Origin: Pantoea sp. 18069
Lineage (GTDB): Bacteria; Pseudomonadota; Gammaproteobacteria; Burkholderiales; Burkholderiaceae_C
Length of the DNA stretch: 64,000 nt
Reading direction: 5' to 3'
Assembly (NCBI RefSeq): GCF_902706035.1
Contig: NZ_CACSJA010000012.1
Location: 62,001-126,000, forward strand
Below, in pieces: positions 18,173 through 26,089 of this stretch. Under the pieces are notes generated by a model, which was given only the letters and a program-made list of their open reading frames with translations, was not told where the DNA came from and made no database searches. The translations under genes were made by a program, and so were the position numbers. Each line of letters opens with the position of its first letter. Position 1 is the stretch's first letter.

Positions 18173-18419
18173 GAACACCTCTGATGCAAAATCGAACACA
18201 CAAAGAAAACACAAGCGCCTAAGATTCCGGCGCAATAGATGCAATCCCGCCATAGGCAGGTTCGGCATCCGGAGAAAGATCTCCCGGGCAAGATGTCTGG
18301 GCGAACATTTGGGGTGCAGTCCTTGCGGTGATTTGGGTCCGTGCAGTTGCTGCTACTTACGTGTTTTTCACGTTGACCCGGCCCGGAGGTGCTGCTGTCG
18401 CTCTTGCCGCTAGCCTTTA

Positions 18420-18447
18420 ATTATATCTTTGTCCAGCGATTTCAAGA
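18420..18447 (-). promoter_or_regulatory. Putative rpoD promoter
   Basis: On the minus strand a perfect -10 box TATAAT (18420-18425) lies 16 bases from TCTTGA (18442-18447), which overlaps the dnaG stop codon. It would give rpoD a leader of about 240 bases in the 269-base dnaG-rpoD gap, which otherwise shows no gene. Confidence 0.55.
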
Positions 18448-20460
18448 GGGGTTGCGCGTTTCATTTTCTAAAAATTGTAAGCGAGTGTATATATCTCGCA
18501 GTTGCTGCGCAGCGTGCGGGTCGGTGGAGATCGCCATGGCGACCGTGTGGGTCTGCTGCTTGAGGTGGTCGATCAACACGCGGTTGAGTACACCGCGCAA
18601 CTCGCGGCGCAGTTCGGGCAGCTCGCCTTCGGGCTGCGCATGCGGCCCCGTCATCAGGCGTTCGGCCAATGGCGCCACACCCGCATCCATGCATTCCTGC
18701 AAGCGCTCGCGCAGCACGGCCCAGGGTTGGGCGCCATACTCCTGAAATTGGGCCTCGAGCCACGAAAACAAGCCGCCATGCGGCGCGCCGCAGCGCGCGA
18801 GCGCGTCGAAATCCTCGTGCGTGAGTTCTTCCATGAACTCCATGTGGGCCATCAGCAGCCGCGCGGCCTGGTCGGTCTTGGTCGCTGGTGCGCTGCGCGG
18901 CCCGCGTGAACCGGCGTCGAAGCGGTTCGCGGGCTGGCGGTCGCGCCCCCAGCTGCCTTTTTCCCATTTCTTGCCTTTGCCCTGCGGGGGGCTCCAGGCG
19001 CCGCTCTGGCTGGCGGCGTCGTAGCCGCCGGCCTGGCCGCCGCTGTAGCTGCCCGCGCCCGGCGGCATGTCGTGGCCCCAGTCCATGTCGGGCGGGGCGC
19101 CCGCGCCGCGGCCGCCGGCGTCATGGCCGGGCGCGGCAGCGCTGCGCATGCCCGGACGCGCCGGTTCCTTGCTCCACAGCTCGCTCAAATCCTGCAACTG
19201 CAGCTGGGCGAGCTCGGCGATTTCGGCGATCAGCTGGCGCTTGAGCACGCCATCGGGCAGCAGCGTCCACAGCGGCCGGGCATTGCTGGCCATGTGCGCC
19301 CGGCCTTCGGCCAGACCCAGGTCGCAGCCTTCGCTGGCGGCGTCGATCAGGAAACGGCTCAGCGGCTTGGCATCGCCGACCTGGCGCGCAAATGCATCGG
19401 TGCCGAATTCGCGGATGAAGCTGTCGGGGTCGTGCTCGGCCGGCAGGAACAGGAATTTGAGGCTGCGCGTATCGGTCGCATAGGGCAGGGCGGCTTCGAG
19501 CGCCTTGTGCGCGGCGCGCCGGCCCGCGCTGTCGCCATCGAAGCTGAACACCACGGCGTCGGTGAAACGGAACAGCTTTTGCACATGGTCGGGCGTGCAG
19601 GCCGTGCCCAGCGTGGCGACGGCGTTTGCAAAGCCCAGCTGGGCCAGCGCGACCACGTCCATATAGCCTTCGGTCACCAGCGCATAGCCCATTTCGCGCA
19701 GCGCGTTGCGCGCCTCGAACAGGCCGTAGAGCTCGCGCCCCTTGTGGAATACCGGGGTTTCGGGCGAGTTCAGGTACTTGGGCTTTTCGTCGCCGAACAC
19801 CCGCCCGCCAAAGCCTATGCACTCGCCCTTGACGTTGCGGATGGGGAACATCAGCCGGTCGCGGAAGCGGTCGTAGCGCTTGTTGTCTTCCTCGTTGACG
19901 ATCACCAGGCCGCTTTCGTGCAGCAGGGGGTCGTCATATTGGGCAAACACGCTGGCCAGGCTGCGCCAGCCTTCGGGCGCGTAGCCCAGGCCGAAGCGGG
20001 CGGCCGTGGCGCCCGAGACGCCGCGGCCCTTGAGGTAGGCGATGGCGTGCGGCGAGTCCTTGAGGTGGCGGCGGTAGGCTTCGCCGGCTTTTTCCAGCAC
20101 GTCGCTGAGCGTGGCCTGCCTTTCCTTCTGCGCGGCCTGGCGCTGGCGTTCCTGGGGACTGATGTCGTCCTGCGGAACGACCAGGCCGACCTGGCCGGCC
20201 AGGTCCTGCACGGCTTCGACAAAGCCCATGCCGGCATGCTCCATCAGAAAGCCGATGGCGTTGCCGTTCTTGCCGCAGCCGAAGCAGTGATAGAACTGTT
20301 TGGAGGGGCTGACGCTGAACGACGGCGACTTCTCGCCATGGAAGGGGCACAGCCCCATGAAGTTCGCGCCGCCTTTGCGCAGCTGCACATAGCGGCCGAC
20401 GATGTCGACCACGTCCACGCGGGACAGCAGCTCTTGGATAAACGATTGGGGGATGGACAC
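18442..20460 (-). CDS. dnaG: DNA primase
   Basis: 672 residues. The N-terminal zinc finger is CPFHGEKSPSFSV followed by HCFGCGKNG (C-H-C-C ligands, residues 38-64). The Toprim core follows with LVTEGYMDVVALAQLG and FSFDGDSAGRRAA. A Gly/Pro-rich linker leads to the C-terminal DnaB-binding domain. It makes RNA primers at the replication fork. The usual macromolecular-synthesis operon partner rpsU is not directly upstream; instead there is a terminator-bounded RNA candidate and an AT-rich gap. Confidence 0.97.
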   Translation of the reverse strand: MSIPQSFIQELLSRVDVVDIVGRYVQLRKGGANFMGLCPFHGEKSPSFSVSPSKQFYHCFGCGKNGNAIGFLMEHAGMGFVEAVQDLAGQVGLVVPQDDISPQERQRQAAQKERQATLSDVLEKAGEAYRRHLKDSPHAIAYLKGRGVSGATAARFGLGYAPEGWRSLASVFAQYDDPLLHESGLVIVNEEDNKRYDRFRDRLMFPIRNVKGECIGFGGRVFGDEKPKYLNSPETPVFHKGRELYGLFEARNALREMGYALVTEGYMDVVALAQLGFANAVATLGTACTPDHVQKLFRFTDAVVFSFDGDSAGRRAAHKALEAALPYATDTRSLKFLFLPAEHDPDSFIREFGTDAFARQVGDAKPLSRFLIDAASEGCDLGLAEGRAHMASNARPLWTLLPDGVLKRQLIAEIAELAQLQLQDLSELWSKEPARPGMRSAAAPGHDAGGRGAGAPPDMDWGHDMPPGAGSYSGGQAGGYDAASQSGAWSPPQGKGKKWEKGSWGRDRQPANRFDAGSRGPRSAPATKTDQAARLLMAHMEFMEELTHEDFDALARCGAPHGGLFSWLEAQFQEYGAQPWAVLRERLQECMDAGVAPLAERLMTGPHAQPEGELPELRRELRGVLNRVLIDHLKQQTHTVAMAISTDPHAAQQLRDIYTRLQFLENETRNPS

Positions 20461-20590
20461 CGGGCGTATTTTGAACTATCCGGCGCCGGCCTGGCTGTTC
20501 AGGGGCAAGGCGCGGCATTCATTTCCGGGTTCCAGGCGCCTGCGCCATGGATGGCCGGCAGACGGCGCATGGCTTGATGGCGGGCGAAAT

Positions 20591-20620
20591 AAAAATGGCC
20601 CGCACCTTGCGATGCGGGCC
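20591..20620 (-). terminator. Strong intrinsic terminator upstream of dnaG
   Basis: GGCCCGCA / TGCGGGCC (8-bp perfect stem, 8-nt loop); on the minus strand it is followed by ATTTTTATTT. No protein gene ends here, so it terminates either the RNA candidate upstream or a dnaG leader. Confidence 0.7.
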
Positions 20621-20741
20621 GGTCTCCTCCGCCCCGGTACATGCCGGGGTGGTCCTCTGTTGTCTGTTGATTCCGTGCAGATGGTCTCGCCGTGGCCAGG
20701 GCCGGCGAAAAGCGGCTGCGGCAGGGCGTCATGCAGGAACG
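20591..20741 (-). ncRNA. Candidate small RNA upstream of dnaG
   Basis: About 150 nt on the minus strand. A -10 box TACAAT (20748-20753) and TGGCAG (20771-20776) are spaced 17 bases, and the intrinsic terminator above closes the unit. A second hairpin CCCCGG-CATGTA-CCGGGG (20632-20649) lies just before it, flanked by purine-rich AGAGGA and GGAGGAGA. No matching RNA family is recognised. A leader/attenuator of dnaG is the main alternative. Confidence 0.35.
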
Positions 20742-20776
20742 GATGCCATTGTAGGAAGCCCGCGGCAACGCTGCCA

Positions 20777-21050
20777 GCCTTTTATTTTAATAAATGATGT
20801 TTTATATAAGACATGAGACTTGCATGGTCTTGGGTTGCGGACGTCTTATTTATTCATCCGTTCAAGTGCTTGTTTTATCAGGTGATTTCCTATTTTCAGA
20901 AAATGCAGAAATGCTTGAACTAAATGAATTTCTCTGAATTCCTGAGAAACTCAAGAGGGCAATATGTGTGAAAAAGGGGTAATCGAGGCATGGGCCCGGG
21001 CGCGGCCCTTGCATCCGTCGAATGCCGTGCGCGCCCCTGCGGCGCAGACC
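20777..21050. other. AT-rich gap without recognisable gene
   Basis: About 200 bases (20780-20985) are much richer in A/T than the surroundings. They hold a nested inverted repeat: outer ATAAGAC / GTCTTAT (20806-20812, 20843-20849) and inner AGAC / GTCT. No ORF with start, ribosome site and credible composition is seen. It lies between the RNA candidate and the 3' end of the SMR gene and may be a horizontally acquired scrap or a regulatory region. Confidence 0.5.
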
Positions 21051-21386
21051 TCAATGCCCCGCGGAGGTGGAAAACAGCTGGATCACCAGCACCCCCGCGA
21101 CAATCAAGCCCATGCCGATCAGCGCCGCGGCGTCCAGCGTCTGGCCCTGCCAGAACCAGGCGATGGCCGAGACCAGCACGATGCCCGCGCCCGACCAGAT
21201 TGCGTAGGCCACGCCCGTGGGCACGGTGCGCAGCGTCAGCGACAGGAAGAAAAAGGCCAGCGCATAGCCCACGGCCGTGATCAGCGAAGGCCACAGCCGC
21301 GTGAAGCCTTCGGCGCTCTTGAGAAAGGAAGTCGCGATGACTTCGCAGACGATGGCCAGCGCCAGATACAGATAGCTCAAGGACAT
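21051..21386 (-). CDS. emrE: SMR-family multidrug/guanidinium exporter (EmrE-like)
   Basis: 111 residues with four membrane segments. The essential membrane Glu is Glu15 (CEVIATSFLK), equivalent to EmrE Glu14. SAEGFTRLWPS and PTGVAYAIWSGAGIVLVS match EmrE closely. It works as an inner-membrane dimer exchanging protons for cationic drugs. No guanidine riboswitch or partner subunit is visible upstream. Confidence 0.93.
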   Translation of the reverse strand: MSLSYLYLALAIVCEVIATSFLKSAEGFTRLWPSLITAVGYALAFFFLSLTLRTVPTGVAYAIWSGAGIVLVSAIAWFWQGQTLDAAALIGMGLIVAGVLVIQLFSTSAGH

Positions 21387-21451
21387 AGGTAATGGCGTCA
21401 GTTTTAGTTATCCATGGCGCTCACGCAGTCCATGAATTGGCATGCCCCAGG

Positions 21452-21531
21452 TCAGGGACGCCGAGGAAGGGCCGCCCCGCACCGACGGCGTCGTCCCCCT
21501 GGGGGGAAGCGGCGGAAGCCGCTCAGGGGGG
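21452..21531 (-). repeat. Dispersed intergenic repeat, copy 2
   Basis: Read on the minus strand: CCCCCCTGAGCGGCTTCCGC, then CCCCCCAGGGGGACGACGCC, then GTGCGGGGCGGCCCTTCCTC. It starts just past the map stop codon in the direction of map. Same family as 3791-3898 and 57525-57605; CCCCCCAGGGGG forms a hairpin core. Confidence 0.75.
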
Positions 21532-21532
21532 A

Positions 21533-22330
21533 TCACAGTTCCGCGTAGTCGCCCGTGCCTTCGGGCCAGGGCGTGAGCACTTCGTAGCCGGTCTCGGTCA
21601 CGCAGACCATGTGCTCCCATTGGGCCGACAGCGATTTGTCGTTGGTGATCACGGTCCAGCCATCGCTGAGTTCGCGCGTCGCGGCCTTGCCGGCGTTGAG
21701 CATGGGCTCGATGGTGAAGATCATGCCGGGCTCGAGCCTGAGGCCCTGGCCGGGCACGCCGTAGTTGAGCACGTCGGGTGTGTCGTGGTAGATCTGGCCT
21801 ATGCCGTGGCCGCAATACTCCTGCACCACGGTGAAGCGCTCGCGCCTGGCGACGCTTTCGATCGCATGGCCGACGTCGCCCAGCGTCGCGCCGGGGCGCA
21901 CGGCCTGCACGCCTGCGCGCATCGCCTCATAGGCCGTGCGCACCAGGCGCCTGGCCTGGGCCCGCGGCTCGCCGACGATGTACATGCGGCTGGTGTCGCC
22001 GAACCAGCCGTCCTTGATCAGCGCCACGTCGATGTTGACGATGTCGCCGTCCTTGAGGATGTCGCGGTCCGAAGGAATGCCGTGGCACACCACATGGTTG
22101 ACCGACGCGCAGACGGTCTTGGTATAGCCGTGGTAGCCGATGTTGGCCGGAATGCAGCCCAGCGTGCCGACGATGTAGTCGTGGCACAGCTTGTCGAGAT
22201 CGTTGGTGCTCACGCCGGCGCGCACATGCGGCACGAGCATGCGCAGCACATCGGCGGCGAGATGGCCGGCCTGGCGCGATTGCGCGATGTCGGAAACGGT
22301 GTGGATCGGGGTGGAGCTGGAGCGCCTCAT
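21533..22330 (-). CDS. map: Type I methionine aminopeptidase
   Basis: 265 residues from MRRSSSTPIHTVSD. The pita-bread metal ligands are present: IVNIDVALIKDGWFGDTSR (two Asp), CGHGIGQIYHDTP (His), IFTIEPML (Glu) and the final EHMVCVTETG (Glu). It removes N-terminal Met from nascent proteins. Its start overlaps the stop of a ParD-like gene (ATGA). In most Burkholderiales the housekeeping map lies by rpsB; this one may be a second copy, which cannot be judged from the window. Confidence 0.93.
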   Translation of the reverse strand: MRRSSSTPIHTVSDIAQSRQAGHLAADVLRMLVPHVRAGVSTNDLDKLCHDYIVGTLGCIPANIGYHGYTKTVCASVNHVVCHGIPSDRDILKDGDIVNIDVALIKDGWFGDTSRMYIVGEPRAQARRLVRTAYEAMRAGVQAVRPGATLGDVGHAIESVARRERFTVVQEYCGHGIGQIYHDTPDVLNYGVPGQGLRLEPGMIFTIEPMLNAGKAATRELSDGWTVITNDKSLSAQWEHMVCVTETGYEVLTPWPEGTGDYAEL

Positions 22331-22578
22331 TGCGCGGCTCCGGGTGTCTGCTGCGGCCTGGCCTTGGCGCGCGGCGGCACGGGCAGCGCAAACGATGCGG
22401 GCGTGGCGTGCTGGATCAGCAGCTGGCAGATATCGGAGTAGGTCAGCTGCGGATGCAGCTCGGCCATCATGCCGACCCGCAGCCAATGTTCGGCCTGTGC
22501 GTTGATGGAACGGCTCAGGGCCGTGCTGGCGGTGCGCACGCTGTCATGCAGTGCGTCTGATATTTTGACAATTCCCAT
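22327..22578 (-). CDS. ParD-like antitoxin-type DNA-binding protein
   Basis: 83 residues. The N-terminal segment MGIVKISDALHDSVRTAS is ribbon-helix-helix-like, followed by SRSINAQAEHWLRVGMMAE, the ParD_like family pattern; the Pro/Ala-rich tail looks disordered. No toxin gene is adjacent; the next gene in the operon is map, with a four-base overlap. Known members also pair with map, so it may be a repressor of its own operon rather than an antitoxin. Confidence 0.8.
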   Translation of the reverse strand: MGIVKISDALHDSVRTASTALSRSINAQAEHWLRVGMMAELHPQLTYSDICQLLIQHATPASFALPVPPRAKARPQQTPGAAQ

Positions 22579-22586
22579 GCGGCGCG

Positions 22587-22613
22587 ATTATACGTTCCAT
22601 TACGTTTCGTATA
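22587..22613 (-). promoter_or_regulatory. Promoter with embedded operator-like palindrome for parD-like/map
   Basis: On the minus strand a perfect TATAAT (22587-22592) is 8 bases from the ATG at 22578, so the mRNA may be leaderless or nearly so. The box overlaps an inverted repeat TATACG-N13-CGTATA (22589-22613), a likely site for autoregulation by the RHH protein. The -35 box is weak. Confidence 0.5.
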
Positions 22614-22627
22614 CTGCGCTGCGAAAA

Positions 22628-24193
22628 TCACAGCAGCCATTCGATGGGCAGCCAGGTCAGCAGGCGCAGCCAGACGCGTTCTAACCAGTGGCTGCCGGGC
22701 TCCGTGCGGTAGACCGGTGGCGGGTTGCCGGCGCCCGCATGCCATTCGATCTGCCCTTGCGCGTCGAGCCGCACGCGGTAGCTGCGCTGCGGGATCTGCT
22801 GCGCAAAGGCTTGGGACACCTGGCTGGCAAGCCGCGGGCTGTCGATCACGAAGCCCAGCTCGGTATTGAGGTGGGCCGAGCGCGGGTCGAAGTTGAACGA
22901 GCCGACGAAGACGCGCCGGGCGTCGATCGCGAACGTCTTGGCGTGCAGGCTTGCGCCGGAGCTGCCGAACGGGCCCGGTCCGTGCTCCCCGCTGGCGGTG
23001 TCGGGGCCGGGGCGCATTTCATAGAGCTCCACGCCTTCGGCCAGCAGCGCGCGGCGCCAGCGCGCATAGCCGGCGTGCACCACGGCCACGTCGGTGGCCT
23101 GCAGCGAGTTGGTCAGCACGCGCACGGCGATGCCGCGCTGGCGCAGTTGCGCGAATGCCGCGACACCGGCCTGCGTGGGCACGAAATAGGGCGAGACCAG
23201 GTCCAGCGTGCGTTGCGGCTCGCCGATGATGGGGGCGAGCTGCGTCAGCAGCAGCCCGGCGGGCAGGGCGCGGCCCAGGCCCTTGGCCGGGTCGTCGCTG
23301 ACCATGCGCACCTGTGCCCATTCGAGCGGCAGCACGCCTTGCAGCAGTTGCTGCAGAAACGGCGCCTGGACCACGGCGCGCTGGTACTGCTGGGTGGCCG
23401 GTGATGCCGCCGCTTGCGCGAGCTTGGCATCCAGGCGCTGGCGCTGCGCAGGGTGGGGTGAAAGCAAGGGCGCGACCGGATGGGACGAGTCGCTGGCCCA
23501 GTAGCGGTCGAAGTCGTGCGAGACCTCGGGCACGATGGCGCCCACGGCCAGCACGTCGAGGTCGGCGAACAGCACGCCTTCGGTTGCGCCGAAATATTCG
23601 TCGCCTATGTTGCGCCCGCCGATCACCGTCGCCTGGTTGTCGGCGGTCAGCGACTTGTTGTGCATGCGCCGGTTGGCACGCGCGAAATCGGTGAGGTAGC
23701 CCAGGGCCTTGGGGCGGCGCACCGCCATGGGGTTGAACAGGCGCACTTCGATGCGGGGGTGCTGGTCGAGCGCGCTCCACTGCGCGTCCAGCCCCGAAGT
23801 GCCGACGTCGTCGAGCAGCAGGCGCACACGCACGCCGCGCCCGGCCGCGGCCAGCAGTTCCTGGACCAGCAGCGCGCTGGTGGTGTCGTCGTGCCAGATG
23901 TAGTACTGCACGTCGAGCGTGCGCTGCGCGGCGCGCATCAGCAGCGCGCGCGTGGTAAACGCTTCGAGGGGATCGGACAGCGCGTAAATGCCGGTGAGCC
24001 CGGGGTGGGCGGCTGTCTGGGGCGCGAGCGCCTGGCCCAGCCGGGTCTGCAGGGCGTCACTGGCCGCCAGCGCGGTGCTGGTCGTGCGGTCATCGAGCGG
24101 CGGCAGGCCACAGGCGCTCAGCCAGCCGCATGCGGCCAGCAGCAGCAAGCGCCAGCGCAGGCGCCAGCCTTTGCGTGCAAGGCGCAGCGGCAT
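22628..24193 (-). CDS. Phospholipase D-family lipoprotein (ClsC/YmdC-like)
   Basis: 521 residues. A lipoprotein signal ends at Cys28 (GWLSACG). Two intact HKD motifs are present: His178-x-Lys180-x4-Asp185 (MHNKSLTAD) followed by IGGRNIGDEYF, and His417-x-Lys419-x4-Asp424 (LHAKTFAID) followed by FVGSFNFDPRS. This pattern fits ClsC-type cardiolipin synthases or periplasmic phospholipases acting on envelope lipids. It starts 3 bases after the ggt stop. Confidence 0.88.
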   Translation of the reverse strand: MPLRLARKGWRLRWRLLLLAACGWLSACGLPPLDDRTTSTALAASDALQTRLGQALAPQTAAHPGLTGIYALSDPLEAFTTRALLMRAAQRTLDVQYYIWHDDTTSALLVQELLAAAGRGVRVRLLLDDVGTSGLDAQWSALDQHPRIEVRLFNPMAVRRPKALGYLTDFARANRRMHNKSLTADNQATVIGGRNIGDEYFGATEGVLFADLDVLAVGAIVPEVSHDFDRYWASDSSHPVAPLLSPHPAQRQRLDAKLAQAAASPATQQYQRAVVQAPFLQQLLQGVLPLEWAQVRMVSDDPAKGLGRALPAGLLLTQLAPIIGEPQRTLDLVSPYFVPTQAGVAAFAQLRQRGIAVRVLTNSLQATDVAVVHAGYARWRRALLAEGVELYEMRPGPDTASGEHGPGPFGSSGASLHAKTFAIDARRVFVGSFNFDPRSAHLNTELGFVIDSPRLASQVSQAFAQQIPQRSYRVRLDAQGQIEWHAGAGNPPPVYRTEPGSHWLERVWLRLLTWLPIEWLL

Positions 24194-24196
24194 GCG

Positions 24197-26080
24197 TCAG
24201 TCGCCCATGACGACGCCTTCGCGGCGCGCGTCGGAGCCGCTGAACCACAGCGGCTGGCCGTGCGCGCTGCCGCGCACGATCACCTGCAGGCCGCTGGTCA
24301 TCTCGATCTGCTGGACGGGGCCGCCGCGCGCCTGCAGCGCCTGCACAGTGGCGGCCGGGAAACGCTGCTGCTCGAGCTGGGTCGGTCCGCTGGTATTGCC
24401 GAAGTTCGGCAGGTCTATGGCCTGCTGGGGCATCAGCCCCCAGTGCAGCGTGGCGTAGAGCGCCTTGGCCGTGTAGTGGATGATTTGCGCGCCGCCCGGG
24501 CTGCCGGCGCTGGCCAGCAGCTGGCCCGTGGCCTTGTCGAACACCAGTGTGGGCGACATCGACGAGCGTGGGCGCTTGCCGGCCTGCACGCGGTTGGCGA
24601 TGGGCTCGCCGTTCGCGCCGCGTGGGCTGAAGCTGAAATCGGTCAACTGGTTGTTGAGCAGGAAGCCGCCGTTGCGTGGCTGGGCGCTGCGCGCGCTGGT
24701 GTTGACCATGCGGCGGGCGCCGAACTGGGCTTCTATGGTGGTGGTGAGCGCCAGCGCATTGCCGTTGGCGTCGACGATGCTGATGTGGCTGGTGCCGTAT
24801 TCGGGCTGGTGCGCCATGGGCGCGAACGACACGCGTTCGGGCTGCGGCGCGGGCGTGCCGGCGGTGGCCGTGGGCATGTGGCGCGGGCCTATCAGCTGCG
24901 CGCGCCGGGCGAGGTAGTCGGGCGCCAGCAGGCTGCGCCAGCTGCCGGCCGGGGGCTGGACGAAATCCGGGTCGGCGAGATAGAGCGCGCGGTCGGCATA
25001 GGCCAGGCGCGCGGCTTCGCTGTAGTAATGCAGCCATTCGGCGCTGGGCAGGCCGTCCTCGCCCAGGGGCAGGCCGTTGGCGGGTGTCTGCCCGAGCATG
25101 CCCAGGATCTGGCCTATGGCGATCGCTCCGGAGCTCGGTGGCGGAAAGCCGCAAAGGCGGTAGCTGTGCTGGCTGGCGGGAATCTGCACCCGGTAGTCAT
25201 GGCACAGCGCCTGGCGCTCGCGCGGCTGGTAGCCGGCAAGATCGGCCAGGCTCAGGCGGCCCGGCGCGCCCGGATGGGTGCGCACGGCGTCGACGATGGC
25301 CTGGGCCGTGGGGCCTTCGTGCAGGCCGCGCGAACCCTGGGCGGCGATGCCGCGCAGCACCTCGGCGAGCTCGGGGTTCTTGAGCAGGTGGTCGATGGGC
25401 CAGGGCTTGCCCGCGGCGTCGTAGAAGTAGGCGCGTGCCACGGGGTCGCGCGCCAGCAGCTTGTCGTTGCCCAGCAGCGTATGCAGGCGGTGGCTTACGG
25501 GGAAGCCGTTCTCGGCCAGGTCGATCGCGGGCTGGAACAATCGGGCCCAGGGCAGCTTGCCGTGCGCGCGGTGGGCCAGCTCGAGCATGCGCACCGCACC
25601 CGGCACGCCGACCGAGCGCCCGCTGGCCATGGCGTCGTTGAAGGCCAGCGGCTTGCCGTCGGCCTGCAGGAAAAGCGTCTCATCGACCGCGGCCGGTGCC
25701 GTTTCGCGGCCGTCATAGGCCTGCACATTGGCGCCGTTGGCATGCAGCAGGAAAGCGCCGCCGCCTATGCCGCTCGATTGCGGCTCGACCAAGGTCAGCA
25801 CCATCTGCACCGCAATCGCCGCATCGAGCGCCGAACCGCCCGCGCGCAGCATGTCGTAGCCGGCCTGGGTGGCCAGCGGGTGGCCCGAGGCGACGGCGAA
25901 GTCCTGCGTCGCCCAGCCGGGTTTGTCGCTCCAGCCCGAGGCGGCCTCGGGTGCGGCGGCGCTGTCGTGCGCGGGCAGGTGGCCGCAGGCCGACAGCAGC
26001 GCGGCAGCGGCCAGGCTGCTCGCCAATGCCGCGCGCTGCCAGAAAATCAATCGGGGGGATTTGGGCGCGTGCGGCAGCAT
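24197..26080 (-). CDS. ggt: Gamma-glutamyltransferase (glutathione hydrolase), lipoprotein form
   Basis: 627 residues, longer than the usual 580. A lipoprotein signal ends in LLSACG (Cys32), so it is probably anchored rather than free in the periplasm. Catalytic Thr430 opens TSHISIVDANGNALALT; autocleavage before it gives the large and small subunits. FLLNNQLTDFSF and the Gly-rich PGG motif follow. It splits gamma-glutamyl bonds of glutathione. It lies 9 bases after gltS, so released glutamate could be taken up by the adjacent gene product. Confidence 0.93.
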   Translation of the reverse strand: MLPHAPKSPRLIFWQRAALASSLAAAALLSACGHLPAHDSAAAPEAASGWSDKPGWATQDFAVASGHPLATQAGYDMLRAGGSALDAAIAVQMVLTLVEPQSSGIGGGAFLLHANGANVQAYDGRETAPAAVDETLFLQADGKPLAFNDAMASGRSVGVPGAVRMLELAHRAHGKLPWARLFQPAIDLAENGFPVSHRLHTLLGNDKLLARDPVARAYFYDAAGKPWPIDHLLKNPELAEVLRGIAAQGSRGLHEGPTAQAIVDAVRTHPGAPGRLSLADLAGYQPRERQALCHDYRVQIPASQHSYRLCGFPPPSSGAIAIGQILGMLGQTPANGLPLGEDGLPSAEWLHYYSEAARLAYADRALYLADPDFVQPPAGSWRSLLAPDYLARRAQLIGPRHMPTATAGTPAPQPERVSFAPMAHQPEYGTSHISIVDANGNALALTTTIEAQFGARRMVNTSARSAQPRNGGFLLNNQLTDFSFSPRGANGEPIANRVQAGKRPRSSMSPTLVFDKATGQLLASAGSPGGAQIIHYTAKALYATLHWGLMPQQAIDLPNFGNTSGPTQLEQQRFPAATVQALQARGGPVQQIEMTSGLQVIVRGSAHGQPLWFSGSDARREGVVMGD

Positions 26081-26089
26081 GGATTCACC

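Noticed and set aside
20499..20768. 89-residue minus-strand ORF over the small RNA candidate
   Set aside because: No ribosome site, no domain, random-looking composition, and it reads through a strong terminator hairpin.
20461..21050. rpsU or a yqeY gene expected upstream of dnaG
   Set aside because: No frame in this gap encodes an S21-like basic protein or a GatB/Yqey domain.
21387..21460. Guanidine (ykkC or mini-ykkC) riboswitch upstream of the EmrE-like gene
   Set aside because: No paired hairpins with ACGR loops or other guanidine-aptamer signature are visible before the start codon.
22579..22627. Toxin gene partner for the ParD-like protein
   Set aside because: Only 49 bases separate it from the phospholipase gene, and the downstream gene is map. 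No ParE, HicA or PIN-type ORF is present.
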